A stretch of DNA of 64,000 nucleotides from Collinsella sp. An307 (GTDB lineage Bacteria; Actinomycetota; Coriobacteriia; Coriobacteriales; Coriobacteriaceae). The notes under the pieces were generated by a model that was not told where the DNA came from, ran no database searches, and was given only the letters and a program-made list of their open reading frames with translations. The translations under genes and the position numbers were made by a program. The DNA lies in contig NZ_NFIP01000001.1 in NCBI RefSeq assembly GCF_002161805.1, positions 1 through 64,000 of the forward strand, read 5' to 3'. This document shows, piece after piece, positions 1-7,718 of the stretch; within the stretch, counting starts at the first letter, position 1, and each line of letters starts with the position of its first letter.

Positions 1-57
1 GGTCCAGCCCTCCTCGAGCGCCATCAGCGCCAGCTCCACGTCCTCCCTGCTGTGCAT
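1..57 (-). CDS. IS3-like transposase OrfA, N-terminal fragment
   Basis: Reading leftward from an ATG at 57-55, the frame gives MHSREDVELALMALEEGWT and runs off the window edge. A GGGAGG ribosome-binding site lies about 6 bases upstream. The peptide resembles the start of the helix-turn-helix OrfA of IS3-family insertion sequences, which begin with a short helix before the recognition helices. Only 19 residues are visible, so the family assignment rests on this start plus the IS-like end sequence beside it. It could also be an unrelated HTH protein. Confidence 0.5.
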   Translation of the reverse strand, partial: MHSREDVELALMALEEGWT

Positions 58-110
58 GCGGACCTCCCGTCCGGACCGCCCCGCGGTCCAACTTTTTGTC
101 CGCAGTCCCA
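1..110 (-). mobile_element. End of an IS3-like insertion sequence, mostly outside the window
   Basis: Upstream of the putative transposase start, the minus strand reads TGGGACTGCGGAC followed by AAAAAGTTGGACC (110 down to 85). The CAAAAAGTTGGAC-type string is typical of IS3-family left ends. An internal GGACCGC/GCGGTCC inverted repeat lies at about 74-88. The outer boundary near 110 is an estimate. The target duplication and far end cannot be seen. Confidence 0.45.
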
Positions 111-111
111 A

Positions 112-148
112 GCGTGCCGATTGCACACAGGGTGTGCCGATTGCACAC
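112..148. repeat. Tandem pair of 17-bp hairpin repeats
   Basis: Two copies of G(C/T)GTGCCGATTGCACAC lie at 112-128 and 132-148 with a 20-bp period. Each can fold as a small hairpin (GTGTGC, loop CGATT, GCACAC), with one mismatch in the first copy. They sit between the IS end and the stop codon of the leftward gene. They could be its transcription end or a target-site feature of the IS. There is no T-tract. Confidence 0.6.
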
Positions 149-151
149 GTC

Positions 152-1285
152 TCAGACCATCGCACTCCATTTGGCGTTCCAGGTTTTCGCCGCCTTAGAA
201 TCTCGCGGGATGCCAGCAGCATCCATAAGGTTGTGAAAACGTGCGGGGCGCAGGAGTTCATCGTTGGTGAACCTCAGCACGGGTATGCCGTAGATGGTCA
301 ATCGGCTTTCACGCTGACGCTCCCGAAGCATGGCTTCCTGCGCCGTTCGGGTGGTGCGTATCTTTGGGTCGAAATACTTGCCCTCTCCGTCGAACTCTCC
401 AATGACCAGGCGCCCGTCGGGCAGACGCCATAGGAAATCGACTCGATAGGTGCGCTGAGGGTCAGTCGGATCGGTTATGGTTACTTGAAGCTCGGGTATC
501 GCATACCCTTCGGAGATGCAGTGTGCGCGTATGCGGGATTCGCCGATACTTTCTGCGGCGCCACAGGCATAGGAAGCGACGAACAGGGGACGCTGTGCAA
601 GGGGCTGTTGCTCCTGCTCGGATTCAAGGAGTTCAGTCAGCGTGCTGGTAGCGAGGCTCCCGCTTCGTATGGCTGCGTCTGCTATGGCAAGGGCGAATTC
701 GAAGGGCAAATCGGAAAGGGATTCCCAAAGGGACTGCCCTATATCGGTGACGGGCATTCCTGATACGGTGACGACGCGGTCGCGCGCCAAAAGACGACGT
801 GCGCTCAGGGCGGAGCGATTTGAGGGAATGCGTTTTGCAATGATGAGAATCAGTCGCTGGAGGATGTACGGGATATCGATATTCCACGCCAGCAGGGCAC
901 TGTGAGATCTGAAGATCCATGCTGGATGCAGCTGGTTTATGCCGCGCATGATATGGAGCGTTTGCTGGGATGTATCAAGCTCCACCCAAGAGGAGCGCCG
1001 GGCATAGAGCCCTTTAAAGGGAGAGACGAGATATTCTGACTTAAGCATGCGGAGGGCAGCCATTGCGTCTGCCCTCGTTGCTGGAACAAAACAGGAGCAG
1101 TCACGCTCTGCGGCAATAAGTCCCCGCTCAAGATCATGCTGGACCTGAAGGTACGTTCGCAGGGGGACGTGAGCGGCGTTGCCGCACGCTTGGGCATCAT
1201 GCAAAGCGGAGCATTGCGCTTCGGTATTTTGCTGCTTGTTCGCGCCGGGCATATCCTGCGGCGCACTCACTCCCTCCGTCATCAT
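152..1285 (-). CDS. AbiEi-like N-terminal domain fused to a DUF559/Vsr-like nuclease fold
   Basis: A 377-residue protein. Residues about 65-105 (TRADAMAALRMLKSEYLVSP, then GLYARRSSW) resemble the winged-helix start of AbiEi-family antitoxin-like proteins. Residues 282-340 show a DUF559/Vsr-like PD-(D/E)XK arrangement: VDFLW (D283), LVIGEFDGEGKY (E297, D299), a run of Arg/Glu, then GIPVLRFTNDELL. Such proteins are common in actinobacterial accessory DNA and are often misannotated; their biochemical role is not settled. No AbiEii-type nucleotidyltransferase toxin is adjacent. The start overlaps the preceding stop as ATGA, so translation is probably coupled to the upstream gene. Base composition is slightly lower in GC than the core genes, and an IS end lies just downstream. 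Confidence 0.6.
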   Translation of the reverse strand: MMTEGVSAPQDMPGANKQQNTEAQCSALHDAQACGNAAHVPLRTYLQVQHDLERGLIAAERDCSCFVPATRADAMAALRMLKSEYLVSPFKGLYARRSSWVELDTSQQTLHIMRGINQLHPAWIFRSHSALLAWNIDIPYILQRLILIIAKRIPSNRSALSARRLLARDRVVTVSGMPVTDIGQSLWESLSDLPFEFALAIADAAIRSGSLATSTLTELLESEQEQQPLAQRPLFVASYACGAAESIGESRIRAHCISEGYAIPELQVTITDPTDPQRTYRVDFLWRLPDGRLVIGEFDGEGKYFDPKIRTTRTAQEAMLRERQRESRLTIYGIPVLRFTNDELLRPARFHNLMDAAGIPRDSKAAKTWNAKWSAMV

Positions 1286-1962
1286 GCGCTAAGGATCGAC
1301 GCGCTCTTGCGGTAACGCCCGTCGATACCGATGGTGTCCCGCAGAAGCCGAAGGTAGAATCCTGCGAGCATTACCTCGGGTTTATCGGCGAGGTCCTCGG
1401 GGTGGATCATGCCGGGGCCGTCGAGAGCGGTGTAGCGCGGCTCGGCAATGTCGTAGAGATACACCTTGCCGACGTGATACCACTTGCCGTCAACCTTGGC
1501 GATGCGCTGGGCGATAGTACCGTCGCGCCAACGCTCAACCGAGCACAGGTAGGAGTCGGCCACCTCGTAGCGACGGTCGTCGCAGACGTCGATGAGAGTG
1601 CACGTGCCACGCTCGAGGTCTTTGCGATGGATCTCAAAGCGCGAGAAGAACTGTGTCCGCTCGATTTGCCTGAGCCGTATGAGCTGGTCCGCGTTCAGGC
1701 GACGCCCCGTCTGCTTGTGGTGCGTGACAAACCACGAGAACGGCGAGCGCCCCTCCACGCCGGGAAACTCAAAGAGAAGCCATTCACTAAAGAGAGGGCT
1801 AATCTCCTCGCGCGTGAGGTGGGGCTCTTTGCCAAAAAGGAATGCGGGTTCCACGAAGCCCATGAACATGGCGTTTGCGAGGTCGAGGACCTCCTCTTTG
1901 TGCGCTTGCCAGTACATGCCCACGATGTCGACGTCGTGCTCGATAGTTTTCTCGTCTGCCAT
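1282..1962 (-). CDS. Conserved hypothetical protein, coupled to the AbiEi-like gene
   Basis: A 226-residue soluble protein of unknown function. It has no signal peptide or membrane segment. It is rich in acidic and aromatic residues (for example WLLFEFPGVEGRSPFSWFVTHHKQTGR) with two modest Cys positions and no recognisable metal motif. The C-terminal half (YHVGKVYLYDIAEP) looks like a beta-rich domain. Its stop overlaps the start of the AbiEi-like gene by four bases, so the two are likely one transcript. A GAGG-type ribosome-binding site (AGGAGG on the minus strand near 1968-1973) precedes the ATG. I do not recognise the family. Confidence 0.6.
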   Translation of the reverse strand: MADEKTIEHDVDIVGMYWQAHKEEVLDLANAMFMGFVEPAFLFGKEPHLTREEISPLFSEWLLFEFPGVEGRSPFSWFVTHHKQTGRRLNADQLIRLRQIERTQFFSRFEIHRKDLERGTCTLIDVCDDRRYEVADSYLCSVERWRDGTIAQRIAKVDGKWYHVGKVYLYDIAEPRYTALDGPGMIHPEDLADKPEVMLAGFYLRLLRDTIGIDGRYRKSASILSA

Positions 1963-2115
1963 AAGACCTCCTCGGTGTCGATGCGCCCGCCTTTTGCGAG
2001 CGCGTCCCCCGAGGATATGCAGGCCGTCAAACAGAATGACGCCGCTCGCTGACGCCGTTTGAACAGTCGCTTGATACGTCTTTGAGCGTTATCTAACCGG
2101 CCAGCTCAGAGGGGT

Positions 2116-2160
2116 CAAAAATGAGGTGCCCCGCCGCGAGGACGCATCCTCGGGCGGGGC
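2116..2160 (-). terminator. Rho-independent terminator
   Basis: On the minus strand GCCCCGCC, CGAGGA, a short loop and TCCTCG, GGCGGGGC fold into a strong hairpin (2128-2160). A CATTTTTG tail follows (plus-strand 2116-2124). It is downstream of the leftward zinc-ribbon gene. Confidence 0.7.
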
Positions 2161-2283
2161 GAATATCCATAGATTGCACAGATTGCGGGCTTTCGGGTTG
2201 CCAGGGGCGGGGACCTCGGGTCGCGAAGTCTTGCGAGCGTCGGCTCCGGGTTTCAAAATCGGACGAGCGAGCGTCCCGGCTTG

Positions 2284-2769
2284 TTAGGACTTGGTCTCCA
2301 TGCGCGCGTGGCACTTGGGGCAGGTGACGATGATCTTGCCCTTGCCGCGTGGGACCGAGAGCATGGTGCCGCAGTTGGGACACTTGAGAAACGCCTTCTC
2401 CTTGCGCTCCTTCCACATCTTCTTGGCAACGCGGGCCTGTCGCTTGAGGTCGCTTGCGGAGGAGCCGGCTGACGACTTGGCGCTACCTGTACTGCGTCCG
2501 GTGCTACCGGCGTGCGAGCTGCCGCCGAAGTACTTGCCGATTACGGGGATGCGCGCGGCGAGGCGGCAAAACGCCTCGTTCTCCTCCCGGCGGGCGGAGA
2601 TGTTTTTGGAGAAGGCGCGCACGAGGGCGAGGACGAGGATCGCGAGCGCAATGTAAGAGGCGGCGCGCACTTGGAACAGGGTGCCGACGAGCGCGAGCAC
2701 CACGCCGATGCCGCCGAGTGCAGCGGAGAAATCGTCGACGCCGTTGCGGCCGTTCATGAAGTTTTGCAT
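2284..2769 (-). CDS. Small membrane protein with C-terminal zinc ribbon
   Basis: A 161-residue protein if started at the ATG at 2769 (MQNFMNGRNGVDDFS). In-frame upstream codons exist up to 2847 but lack a better start signal. Residues about 16-50 form two hydrophobic segments (GGIGVVLALVGTLF and YIALAILVLALV). A Ser/Gly linker and a basic helix follow. A C-terminal zinc ribbon has two CPxC knuckles (CPNCG and CPKCHA) separated by about 20 residues. The FMNGRxGxD start followed by two membrane helices is common in small Gram-positive membrane proteins of unknown role. The ribbon suggests nucleic-acid or protein contact on the cytosolic side; this is inference. Confidence 0.65.
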   Translation of the reverse strand: MQNFMNGRNGVDDFSAALGGIGVVLALVGTLFQVRAASYIALAILVLALVRAFSKNISARREENEAFCRLAARIPVIGKYFGGSSHAGSTGRSTGSAKSSAGSSASDLKRQARVAKKMWKERKEKAFLKCPNCGTMLSVPRGKGKIIVTCPKCHARMETKS

Positions 2770-2943
2770 GTAAGACCTGCTCTTTCTGCTTTGGTTAGAC
2801 TCGTGCATCTTACCCTTGCGCGCCGCATCCATCCGCATGAAGCGCAAAGACGCGCGAATCTGCGCAGGTCATTCACGGGTGTGGAGGGTGGCGCCGCGCG
2901 CTTGGCGCCTGTGCAGGTGAACAAGTGCAGGCGCGGCAGCCTC

Positions 2944-3792
2944 TTAGTATTTGCCGCGCAGGGCGTACCAGCCGTTATGCTCCTCGACCTCAAGCGGCAC
3001 GCCAAACAGCTCGCTCAACACGTCGTCGCGCATGAGCTCAGCTTTGGGGCCGTCGGCAAAGACCTCGGCATCCTTGATGAGCAGGACACGGTCGATAGCG
3101 GGGATGATGTCCTCGGGGTAGTGGGTGACGAGTACCACGGAGCGCCCCTCGGCGGCGAGTAGGCTCATGGTCTCGCGCACGTGATACATGCCCTCGGGGT
3201 CAAGACCCGTGCAGGGCTCGTCGAAGATGAGGATCTTGGGGTCGCTCATGAGCTCGCGCGCCACGAGCACGCGGCGCACCTGGCCAGTCGAGAGGGTCAT
3301 GACGTCGCGGTCGGCAAGGTCGGCAATGCCCAAGCGGTCGAGGGCCTCGATTGCGCGTGGGAGGGCAGACTCGGGCACGTCGACATGCTTGGGGAGTCCC
3401 AGTGTGCCAAAGATGCCGCCCATCACGATCTGGTCAACAGGCAGATGGACACGCACCTGGTCGTGCATGGTGGCGGACACGATGCCGAGCGCCTGCTTGA
3501 TATCGGAGAGGAGGGGACGCGCCTGGCCGCGGAAGCGCACGGGCGGCTCGTCGCGATGGAGGGGGAAGACCTCGCGCGTGAGGAGCTGGATGAAGGTGGA
3601 CTTGCCGGCGCCGTTGGGGCCGAGCAGGGCCACATGCTCGCCCTCGGCAAGGTCGAAATTGCCTACGGAGAGAATGGTGCGGCCAGCGCGAACCACCTCG
3701 GCATCGCGAATCTGAAAGAGCGGCTGCGTATTCGTTGCGTTCCGCGCGTCTGTTGCGTTCTGTGCGCTGGGTGCGCCCTGCGTCTCGTCCAT
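2944..3792 (-). CDS. ABC transporter ATP-binding protein (orphan)
   Basis: A 282-residue ABC ATPase. It has a variable N-terminal tail of about 20 residues, Walker A GPNGAGKST (about residue 58), a degenerate signature LSTGQVRRV (for LSGGQ), Walker B ILIFDEP and the H-loop VTHYPEDI. The signature and the HYPEDI region are like the ModF/YlmA subgroup of stand-alone ATPases rather than a classical importer. No permease or binding protein is next to it. The gene is divergent from ilvA with about 220 bp between. Substrate is unknown. Confidence 0.85.
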   Translation of the reverse strand: MDETQGAPSAQNATDARNATNTQPLFQIRDAEVVRAGRTILSVGNFDLAEGEHVALLGPNGAGKSTFIQLLTREVFPLHRDEPPVRFRGQARPLLSDIKQALGIVSATMHDQVRVHLPVDQIVMGGIFGTLGLPKHVDVPESALPRAIEALDRLGIADLADRDVMTLSTGQVRRVLVARELMSDPKILIFDEPCTGLDPEGMYHVRETMSLLAAEGRSVVLVTHYPEDIIPAIDRVLLIKDAEVFADGPKAELMRDDVLSELFGVPLEVEEHNGWYALRGKY

Positions 3793-4011
3793 AACGTACC
3801 CCCGTTGCTGCTGTTGCGTTTGTAACTGTACTACGGCTGCGCGCCGCCTCGCCTGTGCCCGCCGCGGATTGTTTCCAACCGTTTTCGCCCCGGGTGCGCC
3901 CGCACGCCGCGAAGAGGGCGGGCTCTGCTATGATGCTACTTTATCTAACAAAAGTATTTCATTGCCGTTTGCGCCCCCGACCGCGCGCAGGCGGCCAGGG
4001 GAGGGGGCGCC

Positions 4012-5232
4012 ATGCCCGAGATGCTCACGCTCGACGCCTTTGAGGAGGCCTCGCAAAAGGTCAAAGAGGTCACGCAGGAGACCAAGCTCGTTGAGAGCCC
4101 GTATTTCTCCGCGCAGTGCGGCAACCGCGTATGGCTCAAACCCGAGAACATGCAGCGCACGGGAGCCTACAAGGTGCGTGGCGCGTACTACAAGATTTCG
4201 ACGATGGGGCCCGAAGAGCTCGAGCGCGGCATCGTCACGGCAAGTGCCGGTAACCATGCGCAGGGCGTGGCCTTTGCCGCCACGCGCGCCGGCGCCCGTT
4301 CGGTGGTGATCATGCCCACGACCACGCCCCTTATCAAGGTGGAGCGCACCAAGGGCTACGGTGCCGAGGTCCTGCTTTCGGGCGATGTGTACGACGAGTC
4401 GTGCGACTTTGCCCTTGAGCTCGCCGAGCGCGAGGGCATGACCTTTATCCATCCCTTCAACGACCCCGTGGTGGCGACCGGCCAGGGCACCATCGCGATG
4501 GAGATCGTGCAGGAGCTGCCGCTGGTCGACACCATCCTCGTGCCCGTGGGCGGTGGCGGGCTCTCCTGCGGCGTGGCGACGTTTGCCAAGCTCTACAACC
4601 CCAAGATCCGCGTCATCGGTGTGGAACCGGCGGGCGCGCCGAGCCTCACGGCCGCGCTCGAGGCGGGCAGCCCCGTGAAGCTTCCTGGCGCGAACACCAT
4701 CGCTGACGGCACCGCGGTGCTCGAGGTGGGCGATAAGGTCTTCCCGTACCTCCAGAAGAACCTCGACGACGTTATCACCGTGCCGGACGACGAGCTCATC
4801 GTGGCGTTCCTCGACATGGTGGAGAACCACAAGATGATTGTCGAGAACTCGGGTCTGCTCACGGTGGCGGCGCTCAAGCATCTAGCGCCCGAGAACCGCC
4901 GCGTGGTGTCGATTCTTTCCGGCGGCAACATGGACGTCATCACCATGAGCTCGGTGGTGCAACACGGCCTCATCCAGCGCGGGCGCATCTTCACGGTAAG
5001 CGTGCTTTTGCCGGACCGTCCGGGCATGCTCGTGAAGGTAGCCTCCGCCATCGCCGATGAGAACGGCAACGTCATCAAGCTCGAGCACAACCAGTTTGTC
5101 TCGACCAACCGCAACGCCGCTGTGGAGCTGCGCGTCACCATCGAGGCGTTTGGCGAGGAGCACAAGCGCCAGATCGTCGAGGCGCTCGAGCGCGCCGGCT
5201 TTACCCCCACGGTGGTCCAGACCGCGCTGTAG
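4012..5232 (+). CDS. ilvA: Threonine ammonia-lyase with C-terminal ACT domain
   Basis: Converts L-threonine to 2-oxobutanoate and ammonia, feeding isoleucine synthesis. The 406-residue protein has the fold-type II PLP core: the PLP lysine in TGAYKVRGA (K54), the Ser-Ala-Gly-Asn loop SAGNHAQGVA, and the glycine-rich phosphate loop VGGGGLSCG. A single ACT domain covers about residues 328-406 (FTVSVLLPDRPGMLVKVASAI), as in the short TdcB/IlvA form. The long E. coli IlvA has two regulatory repeats instead. The start is set by AGGGGAGGGGG 5 bases upstream. Its position ahead of ilvDBNC supports a biosynthetic role, although ACT-bearing catabolic forms exist. Confidence 0.92.
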   Translation: MPEMLTLDAFEEASQKVKEVTQETKLVESPYFSAQCGNRVWLKPENMQRTGAYKVRGAYYKISTMGPEELERGIVTASAGNHAQGVAFAATRAGARSVVIMPTTTPLIKVERTKGYGAEVLLSGDVYDESCDFALELAEREGMTFIHPFNDPVVATGQGTIAMEIVQELPLVDTILVPVGGGGLSCGVATFAKLYNPKIRVIGVEPAGAPSLTAALEAGSPVKLPGANTIADGTAVLEVGDKVFPYLQKNLDDVITVPDDELIVAFLDMVENHKMIVENSGLLTVAALKHLAPENRRVVSILSGGNMDVITMSSVVQHGLIQRGRIFTVSVLLPDRPGMLVKVASAIADENGNVIKLEHNQFVSTNRNAAVELRVTIEAFGEEHKRQIVEALERAGFTPTVVQTAL

Positions 5233-6059
5233 CGATTGCATCAATTCGCGCGTCTTGCACCTATCGGCACATTTCACGCCGGTAGGTACGACGCAGACAC
5301 TGGGAGAATTGTGTATACCGAAAGATTGTGTATACCGAAACTTTCCCAGCGAATAGATGGCCCGTTGACGACACGTCCTTTAGCTGGGATTTTGCGAGCA
5401 ATTCCGCGGCGACTTGCCCAGACGAGGGTGTTTGCGGCCTGTTTCGGTATACACAATTTGTTTCGGTATACACAATCTTTCAGCGCGCGCGACTGCGCTA
5501 GACGCTTCCGGCCTTGCGTACTTTGGCCTGATTTAGACATCTGCATCTCTTGCCGAAGTTGCCCATCCGAGCAATTGTGTTTGACTAAGAAACGGGTGCA
5601 AGCAATTCTAGGTAGAGCGCGCCTTTCGGGAAGTGCCTCCATATCCCGCGTGCGTTCCGTTCAGCCGTCGCCCGCTGCCGCCTGCCGATTGCCTTGTTTC
5701 GAGCTGGTTACCGTTGTTGCATACCACCGCGGGCACGCCTGCGCTCGGCGATACTTGCCAAACTCAGCAAATGCGTTGACAGGGCGAGTACCGGGCGTTC
5801 GTGCCACAGCGAGCGGGACAGTGTGAGAACCCGCGGCGGGTGACCGGGAACATACCCTCGAGCAGCTCGGCTGAACGCGTGCGAGCCAGCGCGGGCGATC
5901 CCCGCGAAGCACCGCCGCCAGTATGCCGCGCCGGAGCCCCCGTTACGGGCATCGCGCTTCGAGGGCCGCGCAACATGCGGCGCCTTACCTCGCATTTCTG
6001 ATACATGTGAGCGAGCCGGCAGGAAGGCTCGCCTAACGGGAAGCGAGGCGTGAAGCAAG
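5233..6059. other. Long intergenic region between ilvA and ilvD
   Basis: 827 bases with no convincing gene on either strand. It contains the double-inverted 16-mer element (5308-5476), a lower-GC stretch to about 5620, and several GC hairpins. A perfect GCGAGCC/GGCTCGC hairpin lies at 6010-6033, just before the ilvD ribosome-binding region. I looked for a T-box (TGGNACC element) and did not find one. Confidence 0.6.
5308..5476. repeat. Double-inverted 16-mer repeat element, copy 1
   Basis: ATTGTGTATACCGAAA occurs at 5308-5323 and 5325-5340 (period 17). Its reverse complement TTTCGGTATACACAAT occurs at 5442-5457 and 5461-5476 (period 19). The four 16-mers are identical. The 101-bp spacer shares short blocks (CGACACG, then CTGGGATTTT) with the spacer of copy 2 in the same orientation. 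A and D, and B and C, could pair into a long stem. Confidence 0.9.
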
Positions 6060-7718
6060 ATGCGAAGCGATGCCGTAAAGAAGGGGCTGGCGCGTGCCCC
6101 CCACCGGAGCCTTCTCAAGGCGGACGGGCTCACCGACGAGGAGCTCGAGCGCCCGCTCGTTGCCGTGGTCTCGGCGCAAAACGAGGTTATCCCCGGCCAC
6201 ATTCACCTGCAGCAGATCGCCGACGCCGTAAAGGCGGGCATTCGCATGGCGGGTGGAACGCCGCTTCAGGTCAACACCATCGGCGTATGCGACGGCATCG
6301 CCATGAACCACGAGGGCATGCACTACTCGCTCACGAGCCGCGAGGTCATTGCCGATTCCGTTGAGTGCGCCATCCAGGGTCATCAGTTCGACGCGATGGT
6401 GCTCATCCCCAGCTGCGACAAGATCGTGCCCGGCATGCTCATCGCTGCGGCGCGTCTGAACATCCCCACAATGCTCGTCTCTGGCGGTCCCATGCTCGCC
6501 GGGCGTGACAAGTGCGGGCGCCAAACCGATCTCAACACGCTTTTTGACGCGGTGGGCGCCGTCACGGCGGGCACCATGACGCCGGAGGAGTGCGCCTGGC
6601 TCGAGAACACGGCCTGTCCTACCTGCGGCAGCTGCTCGGGCATGTTCACGGCAAACTCCATCTGCTGCCTCGCCGAGGCACTCGGCCTTGCCCTTCCCGG
6701 CAACGGCACCGTGCCCGCGGTGTACGCGGAGCGCATCCGCCTCGCCAAGAAGACGGGCATGAAGGTGATGGAACTCGTCGAGCAGGGCACCTGCGCGCTC
6801 GATATCCTGAACGAGGCCTCCGTCTACAACGGCATGGTGCTCGACATGGCCTTTGGCGGCTCCACCAACACGATGCTCCACCTGACGGCCATCGCGCACG
6901 AGGCGGGCTGCGACATCTCGATGCAGGATTGGGACGAGGTCTCTGCCAAGACCCCCAACATCGTGCGCATTGCGCCGGCGTCGAACCTCCACATCGAGGA
7001 CCTGAACGCCGTGGGCGGCATCCCCGCCATCATCGGCGAGCTCGGCCGCGCGGGCCTTCTGCGCGAGGACGCCCTCACCTGCCATGGCACCATGGCGGAG
7101 TGGATTGCCGAGATTCCGCCCGCGGACGGCGAGATCGTTCGCACGGTCGACAACGCCTTCTCGCCCGTGGGCGGCCTCAAGGTCATGCAGGGCAACCTCG
7201 CGCCCGACTGCGGCGTGGTCAAGAAGAGCGCCTGCGCGCCCGACATGTGGCAGTTTGAGGGCACGGCGCGCGTGTTTGATAGCGAGGAGGCCGCCTGCGA
7301 GGCCATCTTTGGCGGCAAGATCAACCCGGGTGACGTGGTGGTTATCCGCTACGAGGGGCCGGCCGGTGGCCCGGGCATGCGCGAGATGCTCACGCCCACC
7401 TCGGCCATCTGCGGCATGGGGCTCGACCGCTCCGTCGCGCTCATCACCGACGGCCGCTTCTCCGGCGCGAGCAAGGGCCCGTGCATCGGTCACGTCTCGC
7501 CCGAGGCCGCGGCGGGCGGTCCCATCGCGCTTGTGAAGGAGGGCGATCGTATCGCCATCGACATCGAGGCCGGAACGCTTGAGCTCAAGGTGGCAGACGA
7601 GGAGCTCGCCCGCCGCCGCGCCGCTTGGCAGCCGCCGGCGCCCAAGTACACCCGCGGCGTGCTCGCGCGTTATGCCAAGCTCGTCACTTCTGCAGACAAG
7701 GGGGCGTATCTCTCATGA
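6060..7718 (+). CDS. ilvD: Dihydroxy-acid dehydratase
   Basis: Dehydrates 2,3-dihydroxy-isovalerate and its homologue to the 2-oxo acids, the third common step of valine and isoleucine synthesis. The 552-residue length matches the family. Iron-sulfur cluster cysteines lie in [10 protein letters not shown] and [16 protein letters not shown]. The substrate/metal motifs [11 protein letters not shown] and [13 protein letters not shown] are present, as is the C-terminal [20 protein letters not shown]. The start [19 protein letters not shown] is the family's usual N-terminus. The stop overlaps a candidate ilvB start as ATGA, so ilvD, ilvB and ilvN form one transcription unit. Confidence 0.97.
   Translation: MRSDAVKKGLARAPHRSLLKADGLTDEELERPLVAVVSAQNEVIPGHIHLQQIADAVKAGIRMAGGTPLQVNTIGVCDGIAMNHEGMHYSLTSREVIADSVECAIQGHQFDAMVLIPSCDKIVPGMLIAAARLNIPTMLVSGGPMLAGRDKCGRQTDLNTLFDAVGAVTAGTMTPEECAWLENTACPTCGSCSGMFTANSICCLAEALGLALPGNGTVPAVYAERIRLAKKTGMKVMELVEQGTCALDILNEASVYNGMVLDMAFGGSTNTMLHLTAIAHEAGCDISMQDWDEVSAKTPNIVRIAPASNLHIEDLNAVGGIPAIIGELGRAGLLREDALTCHGTMAEWIAEIPPADGEIVRTVDNAFSPVGGLKVMQGNLAPDCGVVKKSACAPDMWQFEGTARVFDSEEAACEAIFGGKINPGDVVVIRYEGPAGGPGMREMLTPTSAICGMGLDRSVALITDGRFSGASKGPCIGHVSPEAAAGGPIALVKEGDRIAIDIEAGTLELKVADEELARRRAAWQPPAPKYTRGVLARYAKLVTSADKGAYLS

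Noticed and set aside
5480-6059. T-box riboswitch before ilvD
   Set aside because: ACCACCGCGGGC near 5728 recalls the end of a T-box, but there is no TGGNACC element, no clear specifier loop, and no terminator/antiterminator pair.
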